Source: Prochlorococcus sp. AG-409-I11
GTDB lineage: Bacteria > Cyanobacteriota > Cyanobacteriia > PCC-6307 > Cyanobiaceae
Direction: 5' to 3'
Assembly: GCA_003215725.1 (NCBI GenBank)
Contig: QCJX01000011.1
Coordinates: 1 to 36,689, forward strand
DNA length: 36,689 bases
The position numbers and the translations under genes were made by a program. The notes beneath the pieces are model-generated. The model was given only the letters and a program-made list of their open reading frames with translations, was not told where the DNA came from and made no database searches. Position 1 is the stretch's first letter, and each line of letters opens with the position of its first letter. Below are positions 1 through 17,962 of the stretch, in pieces.

Positions 1-450
1 AAGGTCAACTCTAATTAAATGTTTTCTTGGAATACGAGAAATTCGGCCTTTTATATTTAGGTGTAGATCCTCTGCAGACCTTTCATGCAATAAACCTTTT
101 TCAGAGAGCTCAGTTCCCTGATCATCTTTAAAAAATGCTTCGACTGGAAAACCTTTAAAGGATTGAAAGTCTCTATCACTTTTTAATTCCTGACTAATCC
201 CAGGGCTACTTATTTCTAAAATATATGGCATATCAAATTGTTGGGACTTGTCTATTGCTTCTCCTATTGGACCACTTAATCCGGCGCAATCATCTAAAGA
301 AACATCACCTCCTTCTGTTCGACATACTTGTATTCGCATAGTTACTGGCTTTTGATTAGTAAGTAATGACACTCCACAAACATCAAAACCGTTATCAGCG
401 GCTGTCTTAGATGCCAGAATCTCTAAATCTTTGGCGTTGAGGTGATGCAA
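1..450 (-). CDS. rimP: Ribosome maturation factor RimP, 5' part (truncated by window edge)
   Basis: The reverse strand is open for exactly 150 codons from a TTG at 450 to the window edge, so the C-terminal end is missing. The product carries the RimP pattern: an N-terminal alpha/beta domain with a segment reading SLDDCAGLSGPIGEAID, followed by ILEISSPGIS (the family's LEVSSPGLDRPL motif) and a FKGFPVEAFF segment leading into the C-terminal SH3-like domain. RimP binds the free 30S subunit and aids its maturation in the cytoplasm. An in-frame stop lies two codons upstream of the TTG, and no other start is available until an internal ATG that would remove conserved residues, so TTG is the likely start; no clear Shine-Dalgarno is seen. 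In cyanobacteria rimP usually opens the rimP-nusA-infB operon, which would lie to the left. A structured leader precedes it. Confidence 0.9.
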   Translation of the reverse strand, partial: MHHLNAKDLEILASKTAADNGFDVCGVSLLTNQKPVTMRIQVCRTEGGDVSLDDCAGLSGPIGEAIDKSQQFDMPYILEISSPGISQELKSDRDFQSFKGFPVEAFFKDDQGTELSEKGLLHERSAEDLHLNIKGRISRIPRKHLIRVDL

Positions 451-464
451 TAGTTAGGTTTCGA

Positions 465-530
465 TCGGACTTAATGCCCGAGCGGTTCCAGTTTTTACCT
501 GCCCCCATTTAGGAGGTAACCGACAGGCTC
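465..530 (-). promoter_or_regulatory. Foldable 5' leader of rimP
   Basis: On the reverse strand, directly after a TATATA box, the sequence can fold into a compact structure. GAGC (530-527) pairs with GCTC (483-480), and GGTT (521-518) pairs with AACC (487-484) stacked beside it. Inside, CCTCC can pair with GGGGG over a five-base loop, or AGGT/ACCT arms (497-500 with 514-517) can pair instead. A second small hairpin (TCGG/CCGA, 481-465) follows just before the rimP start. Competing pairings of this kind are what a regulatory leader would show, but the function is inferred. I do not recognise it as a named riboswitch or a known cyanobacterial small RNA. Confidence 0.45.
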
Positions 531-533
531 ACT

Positions 534-539
534 TATATA
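534..539 (-). promoter_or_regulatory. Putative -10 box for rimP
   Basis: TATATA on the reverse strand lies 4 to 7 nt upstream of the GAGC arm of the leader fold, so transcription would begin almost exactly at the base of the structure. No good -35 hexamer is visible at 17 nt spacing, which is common in cyanobacterial promoters. Confidence 0.35.
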
Positions 540-624
540 GTACTTGATCACCTTTCCTTTTTCTACATCAAATGTCTTAATGGAAGTTTTTTCATCCTAT
601 AGGCGTTTTTAGCTTTAGTCTTGA

Positions 625-1785
<1,161 letters not shown>

Positions 1786-1817
1786 AAATTTGCTACTGTC
1801 CTGGCGAGATTTGATTA

Positions 1818-2534
1818 ATGATGAAGGATCTTCAAACTGAGATGAAAAAGGCTGTGGCTCAAGCAGCTGTAGATCAAATTCAAGATGGAATGATTCTTGG
1901 CCTTGGTTCTGGCTCTACTGCCGCGTTGATGATAAAAGAGCTTGGTCGCAAGATTTCTTCAGGACATTTAAAAGATATTGTTGGTGTGACAACATCTTTT
2001 CAAGGAGAAGTCCTTGCCTCAGAGCTGGGGATTCCATTGCGGAGCCTTTCTGCAGTGTCAAGAATTGACTTGGCTATAGATGGTGCTGATGAGGTTGATC
2101 CTTCTTTTCAGTTGATTAAAGGCGGTGGAGCATGTCATGTTCAGGAGAAATTGGTTGCAGCTCTTGCTTCTAAATTTGTAGTGGTGGTGGATTCCACGAA
2201 GCTTGTAGAGCATTTGAACCTTTCATTTAAGCTTCCTGTTGAAGTTTTACCTTCGGCTTGGACTCATGTTCAAAAAAGAATTCAATTTTTAGAAGGAGCT
2301 TCTTCTCTTAGAATGGCTACTAAAAAAGCAGGCCCTGTTGTTACAGATCAAGGAAATCTTGTTCTTGATGTTACTTTTAAAGGTGGTATTAAGGATCCAG
2401 AGAATCTTGAACAACAAATAAACAACATTCCCGGAGTCTTAGAAAATGGATTATTTGTAAATATCGCTGATGAAGTTTTGGTTGGGAAAATTGCAAATGG
2501 GATTTCTTCTGTTAATTCTCTCCAGAAGAAGTAA
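1818..2534 (+). CDS. rpiA: Ribose-5-phosphate isomerase A
   Basis: This 238-residue enzyme interconverts ribose 5-phosphate and ribulose 5-phosphate, feeding the Calvin cycle and the pentose phosphate pathway in the cytoplasm. Type A motifs are all present: phosphate-binding GLGSGSTA at 28-35, DGADEVD at 88-94, and [11 protein letters not shown] at 101-111, where Glu110 corresponds to the catalytic glutamate. Length matches the family (about 220-240). Two ATG codons are adjacent at the start (1818 and 1821), and either could be used. It follows the protease gene by 32 bp and may share its transcript. It converges on hisD with a single base between stop codons, so no dedicated terminator can fit there. 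Confidence 0.96.
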   Translation: MMKDLQTEMKKAVAQAAVDQIQDGMILGLGSGSTAALMIKELGRKISSGHLKDIVGVTTSFQGEVLASELGIPLRSLSAVSRIDLAIDGADEVDPSFQLIKGGGACHVQEKLVAALASKFVVVVDSTKLVEHLNLSFKLPVEVLPSAWTHVQKRIQFLEGASSLRMATKKAGPVVTDQGNLVLDVTFKGGIKDPENLEQQINNIPGVLENGLFVNIADEVLVGKIANGISSVNSLQKK

Positions 2535-2535
2535 T

Positions 2536-3822
2536 TCATTGATTGGTTCTAATTTTTATTGATTCAGCATGGCTATGAAGTCCTTCACTATTGGCTAGTT
2601 CAATTACTTCTTTTGAAGTGGCTTCAAATGCACTTTGGTTAAATTGAATAATAGATGTATTTTTCATAAAAGTTTCCACTCCAAGAGCACCACTAAATCT
2701 TGCAGTTCCTGAAGTTGGTAGAGTGTGATTAGGCCCAGCCAAATAATCTCCAACAGCTTCTGGTGACCAAGGTCCTACAAAAATTGCGCCTGCATTTTTT
2801 ATAAGATGTAGGATTGAATTGGGATTATCAATTAATAATTCAAGATGCTCAGGAGCAAATTGATCATTTAATTCAATGCAAGACTTTATGTCTTTACAAA
2901 TAACAATAAGACCCCAGTCTTTAAGAGACTTTCGACATATTTTTTCTCTTGGATGGTTTTTTAGTTGTCGTTCAATTTCTCTAGGAAGAGTATCGGCAAA
3001 TTGTGATTCGGTTGTCAGTAAAATTGCGGCTGCGAGAGGATCATGTTCCGCTTGAGCAAGTAAATCAGAAGCCAGTTGCTCAACTTGAGCACTTTTATCA
3101 GCAATGATTAGTACTTCACTTGGCCCAGCAAGTGAATCGATACCAACTTCTCCATATAGAGATTTTTTTGCAAGAGTGACATATAAATTGCCTGGTCCAC
3201 TTATCACATCTACAGATGGGACTGACTCTGTTCCATATGCAAGGGCAGCAATTGCTTGGGCACCTCCAATGCGGAATAGCCTATGTATCCCGACTAAATG
3301 GGCTGCTGCTAAAACAGTTGGATTTATTTCTCCGTTGTTAGTGGCTGGAGTAACCATTACTACTTCTTGAACGCCTGCTACAAGAGCTGGTATTGCATTC
3401 ATTAATACTGTGCTTGGATAAGCAGCTCTTCCTCCTGGGATATAAATACCAGCTTTTTGAACAGGGCCCCATCTTCTCCCTACTTGCTCTCCATAAATGC
3501 CTTTCGATGAAAGATTTTTTGGGAGTTCTAATTCATGGAAGGTTCGAATTCGATTTTTGGCTAATTTAAGGGCGTTTTGAAGAGAGCGAGGTGTGTTATT
3601 CCATGCTTGAACAAGTACTTCATTAGATATTTCAAGAGGTTCTGGTAGGAAACCGTCAAATTGTTTGGTGAATTTAATAAGTGCTTTGTCTCCATTTTTT
3701 CTCACTTCTTTAAGGATCTTGGATACCGCATCCAAAGCTTGTCCCTGAGCTTCACCAGACGTGCGTTCTGAGATTCTTTCTAACTCTGCTCTACCTAGTT
3801 TGTAGCCCGTTATGCATCGCAT
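2536..3822 (-). CDS. hisD: Histidinol dehydrogenase
   Basis: HisD oxidises L-histidinol to L-histidine in two NAD-dependent steps, the last reactions of histidine synthesis. Family hallmarks are visible: the [16 protein letters not shown]-like segment near the N-terminal third, [37 protein letters not shown] (carrying the zinc-binding Gln and His) and [17 protein letters not shown] chose the ATG at 3822 (428 residues), where family similarity begins; an upstream in-frame TTG at 3867 would add 15 acidic residues and cannot be excluded. It is divergent from rpsT and converges on rpiA with a one-base gap. Other his genes are not in the window, as usual for cyanobacteria, where they are scattered. 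Confidence 0.95.
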   Translation of the reverse strand: MRCITGYKLGRAELERISERTSGEAQGQALDAVSKILKEVRKNGDKALIKFTKQFDGFLPEPLEISNEVLVQAWNNTPRSLQNALKLAKNRIRTFHELELPKNLSSKGIYGEQVGRRWGPVQKAGIYIPGGRAAYPSTVLMNAIPALVAGVQEVVMVTPATNNGEINPTVLAAAHLVGIHRLFRIGGAQAIAALAYGTESVPSVDVISGPGNLYVTLAKKSLYGEVGIDSLAGPSEVLIIADKSAQVEQLASDLLAQAEHDPLAAAILLTTESQFADTLPREIERQLKNHPREKICRKSLKDWGLIVICKDIKSCIELNDQFAPEHLELLIDNPNSILHLIKNAGAIFVGPWSPEAVGDYLAGPNHTLPTSGTARFSGALGVETFMKNTSIIQFNQSAFEATSKEVIELANSEGLHSHAESIKIRTNQ

Positions 3823-3825
3823 TAG

Positions 3826-4306
<481 letters not shown>

Positions 4307-4360
4307 TTATTTTTACTAATCGTTCCTTAATCTTTATTATCAACTACTAACCAAAACCTA

Positions 4361-5155
4361 TTGATTGTGGATACTTTCTCTCTTGTTGATAGCCATTGTC
4401 ATATAGTTTTCAGGAATTTTGAGAAAGATCTTGACGAGGTTGCATCTAGATGGAGATCAGTAGGTGTTAAATCGTTAATACATGCTTGTGTTGAACCTTC
4501 CGAAATACCTGCCATTCGCGCTTTGGCAGATCGTTTCCCTGAGCTCTCTTATTCCGTCGGAGTTCATCCTTTAGATACAAAACATTGGAAAGAAGGTCAA
4601 ACAAAAAATCTCTTGCGGCAGGCGGCACTTGATGATGTTCGAGTTGTAGCGATTGGTGAGCTTGGATTGGATCTTTTTAGAGATTCGAACCTTGAAGAGC
4701 AGCTTGATGTCTTAAGGCCTCAGCTTGACTTGGCTGTTGAGTTGGATTTGCCCATAATTGTTCATTGTCGTGATGCTGCAGAACCAATGCTCACAGAACT
4801 TCGGCAACGTAATCTTGAAGATCGATGTCCAAGGGGAGTTATGCATTGCTGGGGAGGCAATCCTGAAGAAATGAAAAGCTTTTTAGAGTTGGGTTTTTAT
4901 ATAAGTTTTAGTGGAACTGTTACCTTTCCGAAGGCAGAGGCGACACATCTATGTGCTCGAATTGTTCCAGAAGATCGCTTTTTGATTGAAACAGACTGCC
5001 CTTTTCTGGCACCAGTGCCTAATAGAGGTAAGAGAAATGAACCTTCTTTTGTAGAGTCAGTTGCCACTCGAATAGCTGAAATTAGAAGTCAGTCTCTTGA
5101 GTCGGTTGCAGCTAGCAGTACTAATAATGCTCGTAAATTATTTGCCTTGCCTTGA
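4361..5155 (+). CDS. tatD: TatD-family metal-dependent hydrolase (putative deoxyribonuclease)
   Basis: TatD proteins are TIM-barrel metallohydrolases of the amidohydrolase superfamily, linked to 3'-5' DNA exonuclease or RNA processing. Metal-binding motifs are in order: DSHCH (residues 10-14), GELGLDLF with the metal-bridging Glu, IIVHCRDA, MHCWGG, and ETDCPFLAPVPNRGKRNEP near the C-terminus. At 264 residues it matches the family. The start is uncertain: a TTG at 4361 or a GTG at 4367 would each give nearly the same protein, and there is no ATG nearby. The gene sits between rpsT (79 bp upstream) and the rpoB leader. The exact substrate in cyanobacteria is not established. Confidence 0.92.
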   Translation: MIVDTFSLVDSHCHIVFRNFEKDLDEVASRWRSVGVKSLIHACVEPSEIPAIRALADRFPELSYSVGVHPLDTKHWKEGQTKNLLRQAALDDVRVVAIGELGLDLFRDSNLEEQLDVLRPQLDLAVELDLPIIVHCRDAAEPMLTELRQRNLEDRCPRGVMHCWGGNPEEMKSFLELGFYISFSGTVTFPKAEATHLCARIVPEDRFLIETDCPFLAPVPNRGKRNEPSFVESVATRIAEIRSQSLESVAASSTNNARKLFALP

Positions 5156-5299
5156 TTTGCTGTTATCTCTAGAAAAAAGGACCATTGAAGTGTAGTATTT
5201 ATCATTGGCCGTGCTTGGGCGTAGGAATCCTTCGTCTGTGCCTCCTTAAGAGTCCACTACTTTTGAGTGCATTGTCGACGTCAGCTTATCTGACCCGAA

Positions 5300-5440
5300 T
5301 ATATTGAGCCTTTGATTTTGGCAGCAGCTCTCTTTTTAGGGGGCTGCTTTCCTTATCTTTGTCTTTAAATCATCGGATTGCAGTCCTAAGGCACAAGTTC
5401 AGCCGATTTAACAACCTACTTCTCAACAGCAGGTCCTCGC
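5300..5440 (+). promoter_or_regulatory. Putative promoter and 5' leader of rpoB with hairpin
   Basis: The 285-bp gap between tatD and rpoB contains a TATATT box at 5300-5305 and, about 18 nt later, a hairpin with arms AGCAGCTC (5323-5330) and GGGCTGCT (5341-5348) over a 10-nt loop. A T-rich stretch follows. If the box is used, the hairpin lies at the 5' end of a leader of about 130 nt. It could be an attenuator, an RNA-stabilising structure, or a late terminator for tatD. Nothing else recognisable lies in 5156-5299. Confidence 0.4.
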
Positions 5441-8400
5441 ATGAGCAGAAGCGCGATTCAGGTCGCAAAGACCGCTACATACCTGCCCGATTTGGTTGAG
5501 GTGCAACGGGCTAGCTTTAAGTGGTTTTTAGAAAAAGGTTTAATTGAGGAGTTAGAAAGCTTTTCTCCTATAACTGATTACACAGGTAAGCTTGAACTTC
5601 ATTTCGTAGGAAGTGAATATCGTCTTAAAAGACCCAGGCATGACGTTGAAGAGGCAAAACGAAGGGATGCGACCTTCGCCTCTCAGATGTATGTCACCTG
5701 TCGTTTGGTGAATAAGGAAACCGGAGAAATCAAAGAACAGGAAGTTTTTATAGGTGAGTTACCTCTCATGACTGAGAGAGGTACATTCATAATTAATGGT
5801 GCAGAAAGAGTAATTGTTAATCAAATAGTTCGCAGCCCTGGTGTCTACTTTAAAGATGAACAAGATAAAAATGGCCGCAGAACTTATAATGCAAGTGTTA
5901 TTCCCAATAGAGGGGCATGGCTTAAATTTGAAACTGATAAAAATGATCTTTTACATGTTCGAGTAGACAAAACAAGAAAAATTAATGCTCATGTTCTTAT
6001 GCGAGCTATGGGCTTATCAGATAATGATGTTATAGATAAATTAAGGCACCCTGAATACTATAAAAAATCTATTGATGCAGCAAATGAAGAAGGAATAAGT
6101 TCTGAAGATCAAGCATTATTAGAACTCTACAAAAAATTACGCCCAGGTGAGCCGCCTTCTGTTAGTGGTGGCCAGCAACTTCTTCAAACCAGATTCTTTG
6201 ATCCAAAGCGTTATGACTTAGGAAGGGTTGGACGTTATAAAATTAATAAAAAACTTCGACTAACTATTCCTACTAATGTAAGAACCTTAACTCACGAAGA
6301 TGTTCTCTCAACAATTGATTATTTAATCAATTTAGAGTTAGATGTAGGAGGTGCATCCCTTGATGATATTGATCACTTGGGCAATCGAAGAGTTAGATCT
6401 GTTGGTGAGTTATTGCAAAATCAAGTTCGTGTTGGTCTGAATCGTCTTGAGAGAATAATTAAAGAAAGGATGACTGTAGGTGAAACTGATTCTCTTACTC
6501 CCGCACAATTAGTTAACCCGAAGCCTCTTGTAGCAGCAATTAAAGAATTCTTTGGTTCTAGTCAACTTAGCCAGTTTATGGATCAAACCAACCCTTTGGC
6601 AGAACTGACTCATAAACGTCGTATTTCTGCATTGGGACCAGGAGGCTTAACTAGGGAACGTGCAGGTTTTGCTGTAAGAGATATTCATCCATCTCACTAT
6701 GGTCGTCTGTGTCCAATTGAAACGCCTGAGGGTCCGAATGCTGGACTAATCAATTCCTTGGCAACACATGCAAGGGTTAATCAATATGGTTTTATAGAGA
6801 CACCATTTTGGAAAGTTGAAGAGGGCAGAGTTAAGAAAGAAGGAGACCCTATTTATCTCTCAGCTGATTTAGAAGATGAATGTCGAGTTGCACCAGGAGA
6901 TGTAGCTACAGATTCTCAAGGCAAGATTCTTGCTGAGTTAATACCAGTCAGATATAGACAGGATTTTGAAAAGGTTCCTCCTGAGCAAGTTGATTATGTT
7001 CAGTTATCTCCAGTGCAAGTGATATCAGTTGCAACTTCTTTGATTCCATTCCTTGAGCATGATGATGCAAATAGAGCACTAATGGGCTCAAATATGCAGC
7101 GTCAGGCGGTTCCTCTTTTGCGACCCGAAAGGCCTTTGGTAGGAACTGGTCTTGAGACTCAGGTTGCGAGAGATTCTGGCATGGTTCCAATATCTAGAGT
7201 TAATGGCACTGTCAGTTTTGTTGATGCAAATGCCATTGTTGTTACTTGTGAGAATGGAGAAGAACATACCCATTACTTACAGAAATATCAGAGATCTAAT
7301 CAGGACACATGTTTAAATCAAAGACCAATAGTAAAACAAGGAGAACCTGTAATTGTTGGTCAGGTTTTGGCAGATGGTTCTGCATGTGAAGGAGGAGAGA
7401 TTGCATTAGGACAAAATGTTTTAGTCGCATATATGCCTTGGGAAGGTTATAATTATGAAGATGCTATTCTTGTTAGTGAGAGATTAGTTAAGGATGATCT
7501 TTATACTTCTGTTCATATAGAAAAATATGAGATTGAAGCTCGCCAAACTAAGTTAGGTCCTGAAGAAATTACTAGAGAAATTCCTAATGTTGCAGAAGAA
7601 AATTTAGGCAATCTTGACGAATTAGGAATAATTAGAACAGGTGCCTTTGTTGAGAGTGGAGATATACTAGTAGGAAAAGTTACTCCAAAAGGAGAATCGG
7701 ACCAGCCTCCTGAAGAAAAACTTTTGAGAGCTATTTTTGGCGAAAAAGCAAGAGATGTTAGAGATAATTCTTTAAGGGTACCCAGTACGGAGCGTGGCCG
7801 TGTTGTTGATGTTCGTATATATACAAGAGAGCAGGGTGATGAGCTTCCGCCAGGTGCAAATATGGTGGTTAGGGTCTATGTAGCTCAGAGGCGTAAAATC
7901 CAAGTAGGAGACAAAATGGCTGGGCGTCATGGCAATAAAGGAATTATTAGTCGAATCTTGCCTAGAGAAGACATGCCTTATTTGCCAGATGGCACTCCTG
8001 TAGACATAGTTTTAAATCCACTTGGTGTACCAAGCAGGATGAATGTAGGTCAAGTATTTGAGTGCTTGATGGGATGGGCTGCTGCAAACCTTGACTGCAG
8101 GGTTAAAGTTGTTCCTTTTGATGAAATGTATGGAGCAGAAAAATCTCAACAAACTGTTGAAGCTTATTTGAAAGAAGCAGCCAAGCAACCTGGTAAAGAA
8201 TGGGTTTATAACCCTGAAAATCCTGGCAAATTGCAATTGATAGATGGTCGATCAGGTGAGCCCTTTGATCAACCAGTCACAGTTGGATATGCTCAAATTC
8301 TTAAGCTAGTTCATTTGGTAGATGACAAAATTCATGCTCGCTCAACTGGACCTTATTCGTTAGTAACTCAGCAACCACTTGGTGGTAAAGCCCAGCAAGG

Positions 8401-8734
8401 TGGTCAGCGCTTAGGTGAAATGGAAGTATGGGCATTAGAAGCATATGGTGCTGCTTATACCTTGCAAGAACTTTTGACAGTCAAGTCTGATGACATGCAA
8501 GGTAGGAATGAAGCTCTGAATGCAATTGTTAAAGGGAAGCCAATTCCAAGGCCAGGGACTCCAGAGTCTTTCAAAGTACTTATGAGAGAGCTTCAATCTT
8601 TAGGTTTAGATATCGCTGTTTATACCGACGAAGGGAAGGAAGTTGACCTTATGCAAGATGTAAACCCTCGGAGAAGTACACCGAGTAGGCCTACTTATGA
8701 ATCTTTAGGAGTGTCCGATTACGACGAGGATTAA
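5441..8734 (+). CDS. rpoB: DNA-directed RNA polymerase subunit beta
   Basis: RpoB forms one half of the RNA polymerase active-site cleft. The 1097-residue product is collinear with cyanobacterial and plastid beta subunits: it starts at the beta lobe, has the rifampicin-region segment ([17 protein letters not shown] then [12 protein letters not shown]), the [25 protein letters not shown] motif, [14 protein letters not shown], and the catalytic-region [12 protein letters not shown] motif at about 823-834. It ends with the conserved [26 protein letters not shown] segment. It lacks the large lineage insertions of proteobacterial RpoB, as expected for cyanobacteria. It heads the rpoB-rpoC1-rpoC2 operon, with 51 bp to rpoC1. 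The His at the position of the rifampicin-contact residue (HKRRIS) is the usual residue. Confidence 0.99.
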   Translation: MSRSAIQVAKTATYLPDLVEVQRASFKWFLEKGLIEELESFSPITDYTGKLELHFVGSEYRLKRPRHDVEEAKRRDATFASQMYVTCRLVNKETGEIKEQEVFIGELPLMTERGTFIINGAERVIVNQIVRSPGVYFKDEQDKNGRRTYNASVIPNRGAWLKFETDKNDLLHVRVDKTRKINAHVLMRAMGLSDNDVIDKLRHPEYYKKSIDAANEEGISSEDQALLELYKKLRPGEPPSVSGGQQLLQTRFFDPKRYDLGRVGRYKINKKLRLTIPTNVRTLTHEDVLSTIDYLINLELDVGGASLDDIDHLGNRRVRSVGELLQNQVRVGLNRLERIIKERMTVGETDSLTPAQLVNPKPLVAAIKEFFGSSQLSQFMDQTNPLAELTHKRRISALGPGGLTRERAGFAVRDIHPSHYGRLCPIETPEGPNAGLINSLATHARVNQYGFIETPFWKVEEGRVKKEGDPIYLSADLEDECRVAPGDVATDSQGKILAELIPVRYRQDFEKVPPEQVDYVQLSPVQVISVATSLIPFLEHDDANRALMGSNMQRQAVPLLRPERPLVGTGLETQVARDSGMVPISRVNGTVSFVDANAIVVTCENGEEHTHYLQKYQRSNQDTCLNQRPIVKQGEPVIVGQVLADGSACEGGEIALGQNVLVAYMPWEGYNYEDAILVSERLVKDDLYTSVHIEKYEIEARQTKLGPEEITREIPNVAEENLGNLDELGIIRTGAFVESGDILVGKVTPKGESDQPPEEKLLRAIFGEKARDVRDNSLRVPSTERGRVVDVRIYTREQGDELPPGANMVVRVYVAQRRKIQVGDKMAGRHGNKGIISRILPREDMPYLPDGTPVDIVLNPLGVPSRMNVGQVFECLMGWAAANLDCRVKVVPFDEMYGAEKSQQTVEAYLKEAAKQPGKEWVYNPENPGKLQLIDGRSGEPFDQPVTVGYAQILKLVHLVDDKIHARSTGPYSLVTQQPLGGKAQQGGQRLGEMEVWALEAYGAAYTLQELLTVKSDDMQGRNEALNAIVKGKPIPRPGTPESFKVLMRELQSLGLDIAVYTDEGKEVDLMQDVNPRRSTPSRPTYESLGVSDYDED

Positions 8735-8767
8735 CTCACTATTCAACAAATTCCTTTCTTTTATTAA

Positions 8768-10690
<1,923 letters not shown>

Positions 10691-10720
10691 TTTTTTAAAG
10701 CCCTTAATTTTTCTACTTAG

Positions 10721-15045
<4,325 letters not shown>

Positions 15046-15047
15046 TC

Positions 15048-16112
15048 ATGATGCCATTGACGTTAAACAATGGCATTCTATTGGGCTCAAGTATAAGCCA
15101 ACTTGAGGAGTGGGCAGTATCTAAAGGCGAGTCATCATTTCGTGGTCGTCAAATACATGAATGGTTGTATCAAAAAGGAATTAAAGAATTAGATCAGATA
15201 ACTGTTTTACCAAAGGATTGGAGGATCTCCTTGCAAGAGCAAGGTGTAAGAGTTGGAAGGTTAATTGAAATTAAACGATCAGTAGCTAATGATGCGACAA
15301 CAAAGTTGTTACTTGGCACTTGTGATAACGAGAATATTGAAACTGTTGGAATCCCAACTCAAAATCGTTTAACTGTTTGTGTTTCTAGCCAAGTTGGTTG
15401 CCCTATGCAATGTAAATTTTGTGCCACTGGTAAGGGAGGCTTTCAACGCTCGTTAGAAGTTAATGAAATAGTTGATCAAGTCTTGAGTGTTCGGGAAGCA
15501 ATGGACCGGCGCCCTTCTCATATAGTTTTTATGGGTATGGGCGAACCTTTACTTAATATTGAATCAGTATTGGAATCGATAAATTGTTTTAATTATGATT
15601 TAGGTATCGGTCAGAGACGTATCACTATTAGTACTGTAGGTATTGTAAATACCCTGCCTAAACTTGCAGAATTAGCAGTTAAAATTCTTGGTCGTGTTCA
15701 ATTTACACTAGCTGTAAGCTTGCATGCTTCTAATCAAAAGCTTCGTGAGAGTTTGATCCCTACTGCTAAAGCCTATCCAATCAAAACTTTATTGGAGGAT
15801 TGCAAGCATTTTGTTGATATTTCAGGACGAAGAGTCAGTTTTGAATATATTCTTCTTGGAAACCTCAATGATCAAATTGAGCATGCTGAGGAATTGGCTG
15901 ATCTGGTTGGTGGATTTCAGAGCCATGTAAATTTAATTGCCTACAATCCAATAGACGGGGGAGAGTTCAGTCGTCCAACGATGGCTCAAATAAATAATTT
16001 TAGAAAAACACTAGAAAGAAGGGGGATAGCCGTAAGTTTTCGTCCTAGTAGAGGCCTGGATCAAAATGCTGCATGTGGTCAATTGAGATTCCAGCATGCC
16101 AAAAATAACTGA
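15048..16112 (+). CDS. rlmN: Dual-specificity 23S rRNA / tRNA adenine-C2 methyltransferase, radical SAM
   Basis: RlmN methylates C2 of an adenine in 23S rRNA (A2503) and of A37 in some tRNAs using radical SAM chemistry. The 4Fe-4S motif is Cys118-Cys122-Cys125 in [20 protein letters not shown] and [14 protein letters not shown] follow, and the methyl-accepting Cys lies near the end in [13 protein letters not shown] set the start at ATG 15048 (354 residues). An upstream in-frame TTG at 15039 would overlap the hli stop and is unlikely. The gene follows hli by two bases, implying coupled translation, and precedes the symporter gene by 40 bp. Confidence 0.96.
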   Translation: MMPLTLNNGILLGSSISQLEEWAVSKGESSFRGRQIHEWLYQKGIKELDQITVLPKDWRISLQEQGVRVGRLIEIKRSVANDATTKLLLGTCDNENIETVGIPTQNRLTVCVSSQVGCPMQCKFCATGKGGFQRSLEVNEIVDQVLSVREAMDRRPSHIVFMGMGEPLLNIESVLESINCFNYDLGIGQRRITISTVGIVNTLPKLAELAVKILGRVQFTLAVSLHASNQKLRESLIPTAKAYPIKTLLEDCKHFVDISGRRVSFEYILLGNLNDQIEHAEELADLVGGFQSHVNLIAYNPIDGGEFSRPTMAQINNFRKTLERRGIAVSFRPSRGLDQNAACGQLRFQHAKNN

Positions 16113-16152
16113 GGGGGTTTACCACAAATGTCTCTTTTAAGAGAAGATTGAG

Positions 16153-17916
16153 ATGACTGCAGTTGATTGGATAATTCTTGCCAGCTATTTGGCCTTGACT
16201 ATTTGTTTGGGAATTTTTTTGGCGAGGAGAAATCGTACTGAGGATGACTATTTTGTTGCCGGTCGTCGACTTAGCGGGTGGCTTGCAGGGGCATCCATGG
16301 CTGCGACTACTTTCTCTATAGATACACCGCTTTACGTGGCTGGCATAGTTGGCACAAGGGGATTGGCTGGTAATTGGGAATGGTGGAGTTTTGGATTGGC
16401 CCATGTGGCCATGACGGTTGTTTTTGCTCCGATGTGGAGACGAAGTGGTGTACTAACTGATGCGGCTTTTACTGAATTGCGTTATGGCGGAGCACCAGCT
16501 GCTTGGTTGAGAGGAACTAAGGCTTTTTTGCTTGCAGTGCCAGTTAATTGCATTGGGATTGGATATGCTTTTTTAGCGATGAGAAAGGTTTCTGAAGCCT
16601 TATCAATTGTTGATGGAACCCATTTATTTGGTCCATTTAGTGACACATTCCTCTTGTTATCAGTTGTTGCATCTTTGATTTTAATTTATACAGTTATCGG
16701 TGGATTCTGGGCTGTTGTTATTAATGACTTACTGCAGCTAGTCCTTGCCTTAATAGGAGCTTTAGCTGTTTCGCTTGTTGCCTTAAAAGCATCAGGTGGT
16801 ATGAGTCAATTGCTTTTGAAACTTGATAACTTAGGACGCCCAGAACTGCTTTCTCTTTTCCCATGGCAATGGACTCAAGATGGCTTTCATTGGATTAGTG
16901 GAGCAGGAATAAGTGTTGCAACTTTTAGTGCATATTTATCATTGCAATGGTGGAGCTTTCGCCGTAGCGATGGAGGAGGAGAATTTATACAGCGAATGCT
17001 TGCAACTCGCAATGAGCGAGAAGCTGAGAAAGCAGGTTGGGTTTTTTTGGTAATAAATTATTTAATTAGAAGTTGGTTATGGATAGTGGTTGCATTAGCG
17101 GCTCTTGTCCTTCTCCCAGCTCAGCAAGATTGGGAAATGAGTTACCCAGCCTTGGCCATTAAATACTTGCCTCCAGTAGCGCTTGGGCTGGTTGTTGTCT
17201 CCTTGGTAGCTGCTTTTATGAGTACAGTCAGCACATCAGTTAATTGGGGGGCAAGTTATCTAACGCATGATTTATACCAAAGATTTATTAGGCCCAATGC
17301 AAGTAATACGGAATTACTCTTTATTGGGCAAATTGCAAGCATTTTTTTACTACTTCTAGGGATTTTTACAGCATTAATAAATGACAGTATTGGATCCGTA
17401 TTTCGTCTTGTCATTGCAATAGGCACTGGACCAGGTGTTGTTCTTGTACTGCGATGGTTTTGGTGGCGTATAAACGCAACAGCTGAGTTGGCCGCTATGG
17501 TTTGTGGTTTCTTTATTGGATTCTCAACATCTGTTATTCCAGTTCTTCGTATTGAGGATTATGGAGTGAAATTAATGCTTACAACTTTCTCTACAGGTTT
17601 GGTTTGGTTCACTGTTCTTTTACTGACTCCTCCAGAGTCGAACGAAGTCTTGGAGCGATTTGTAAAAATAGTGCGTCCTCCTGGTCCAGGTTGGCGCGCT
17701 TTGAGAATAAAACTAGGAGTTCAACCGATTGATTCCTTGGAGCATTTAATTATTCGTTTTTTATTAGGTTCAGCAGTTTTGTTTGGGATGCTTATTGGGT
17801 CAGGATCTTTTTTACTTCATCAGGAGAGAGGAGGATGGGTAGGATTGATAGTTGCTTTTGTTTGCTTATCCGCTTTGAATAAGCAGCGATTAGGAAGCAT
17901 TAAAAATGTTTCTTGA
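16153..17916 (+). CDS. Sodium/solute symporter (SSS family), substrate unknown
   Basis: A 587-residue integral membrane protein with about 13 hydrophobic segments. It begins TAVDWIILASYLALTICLGI after the initiator, followed by RRNRTEDDYFVAGRRLSGWLAGASMAATTFS, the standard first-helix signature of the SSS (solute:sodium symporter) family. The conserved loop after TM2 (TPLYVAGIVG, then NWEWWSFG) and the STVSTSVNWGASYL region are also typical. The family takes up sugars, amino acids, vitamins or short acids with sodium, a sensible driving ion in seawater. The substrate cannot be read from sequence. It is on the same strand as rlmN, and the ATG at 16153 places the first membrane helix correctly. 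A tiny membrane ORF follows 46 bp after the stop. Confidence 0.9.
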   Translation: MTAVDWIILASYLALTICLGIFLARRNRTEDDYFVAGRRLSGWLAGASMAATTFSIDTPLYVAGIVGTRGLAGNWEWWSFGLAHVAMTVVFAPMWRRSGVLTDAAFTELRYGGAPAAWLRGTKAFLLAVPVNCIGIGYAFLAMRKVSEALSIVDGTHLFGPFSDTFLLLSVVASLILIYTVIGGFWAVVINDLLQLVLALIGALAVSLVALKASGGMSQLLLKLDNLGRPELLSLFPWQWTQDGFHWISGAGISVATFSAYLSLQWWSFRRSDGGGEFIQRMLATRNEREAEKAGWVFLVINYLIRSWLWIVVALAALVLLPAQQDWEMSYPALAIKYLPPVALGLVVVSLVAAFMSTVSTSVNWGASYLTHDLYQRFIRPNASNTELLFIGQIASIFLLLLGIFTALINDSIGSVFRLVIAIGTGPGVVLVLRWFWWRINATAELAAMVCGFFIGFSTSVIPVLRIEDYGVKLMLTTFSTGLVWFTVLLLTPPESNEVLERFVKIVRPPGPGWRALRIKLGVQPIDSLEHLIIRFLLGSAVLFGMLIGSGSFLLHQERGGWVGLIVAFVCLSALNKQRLGSIKNVS

Positions 17917-17962
17917 AATATTTGTTCTATGGCGTTTGCTGGAGCAAAATGTCTGAAAACTT

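Noticed and set aside
480-530. tRNA or known small RNA (Yfr1/Yfr2, 6S, glutamine leader) in front of rimP.
   Set aside because: None of the consensus motifs I know for these RNAs is present and no cloverleaf forms, so I kept it only as a leader structure.
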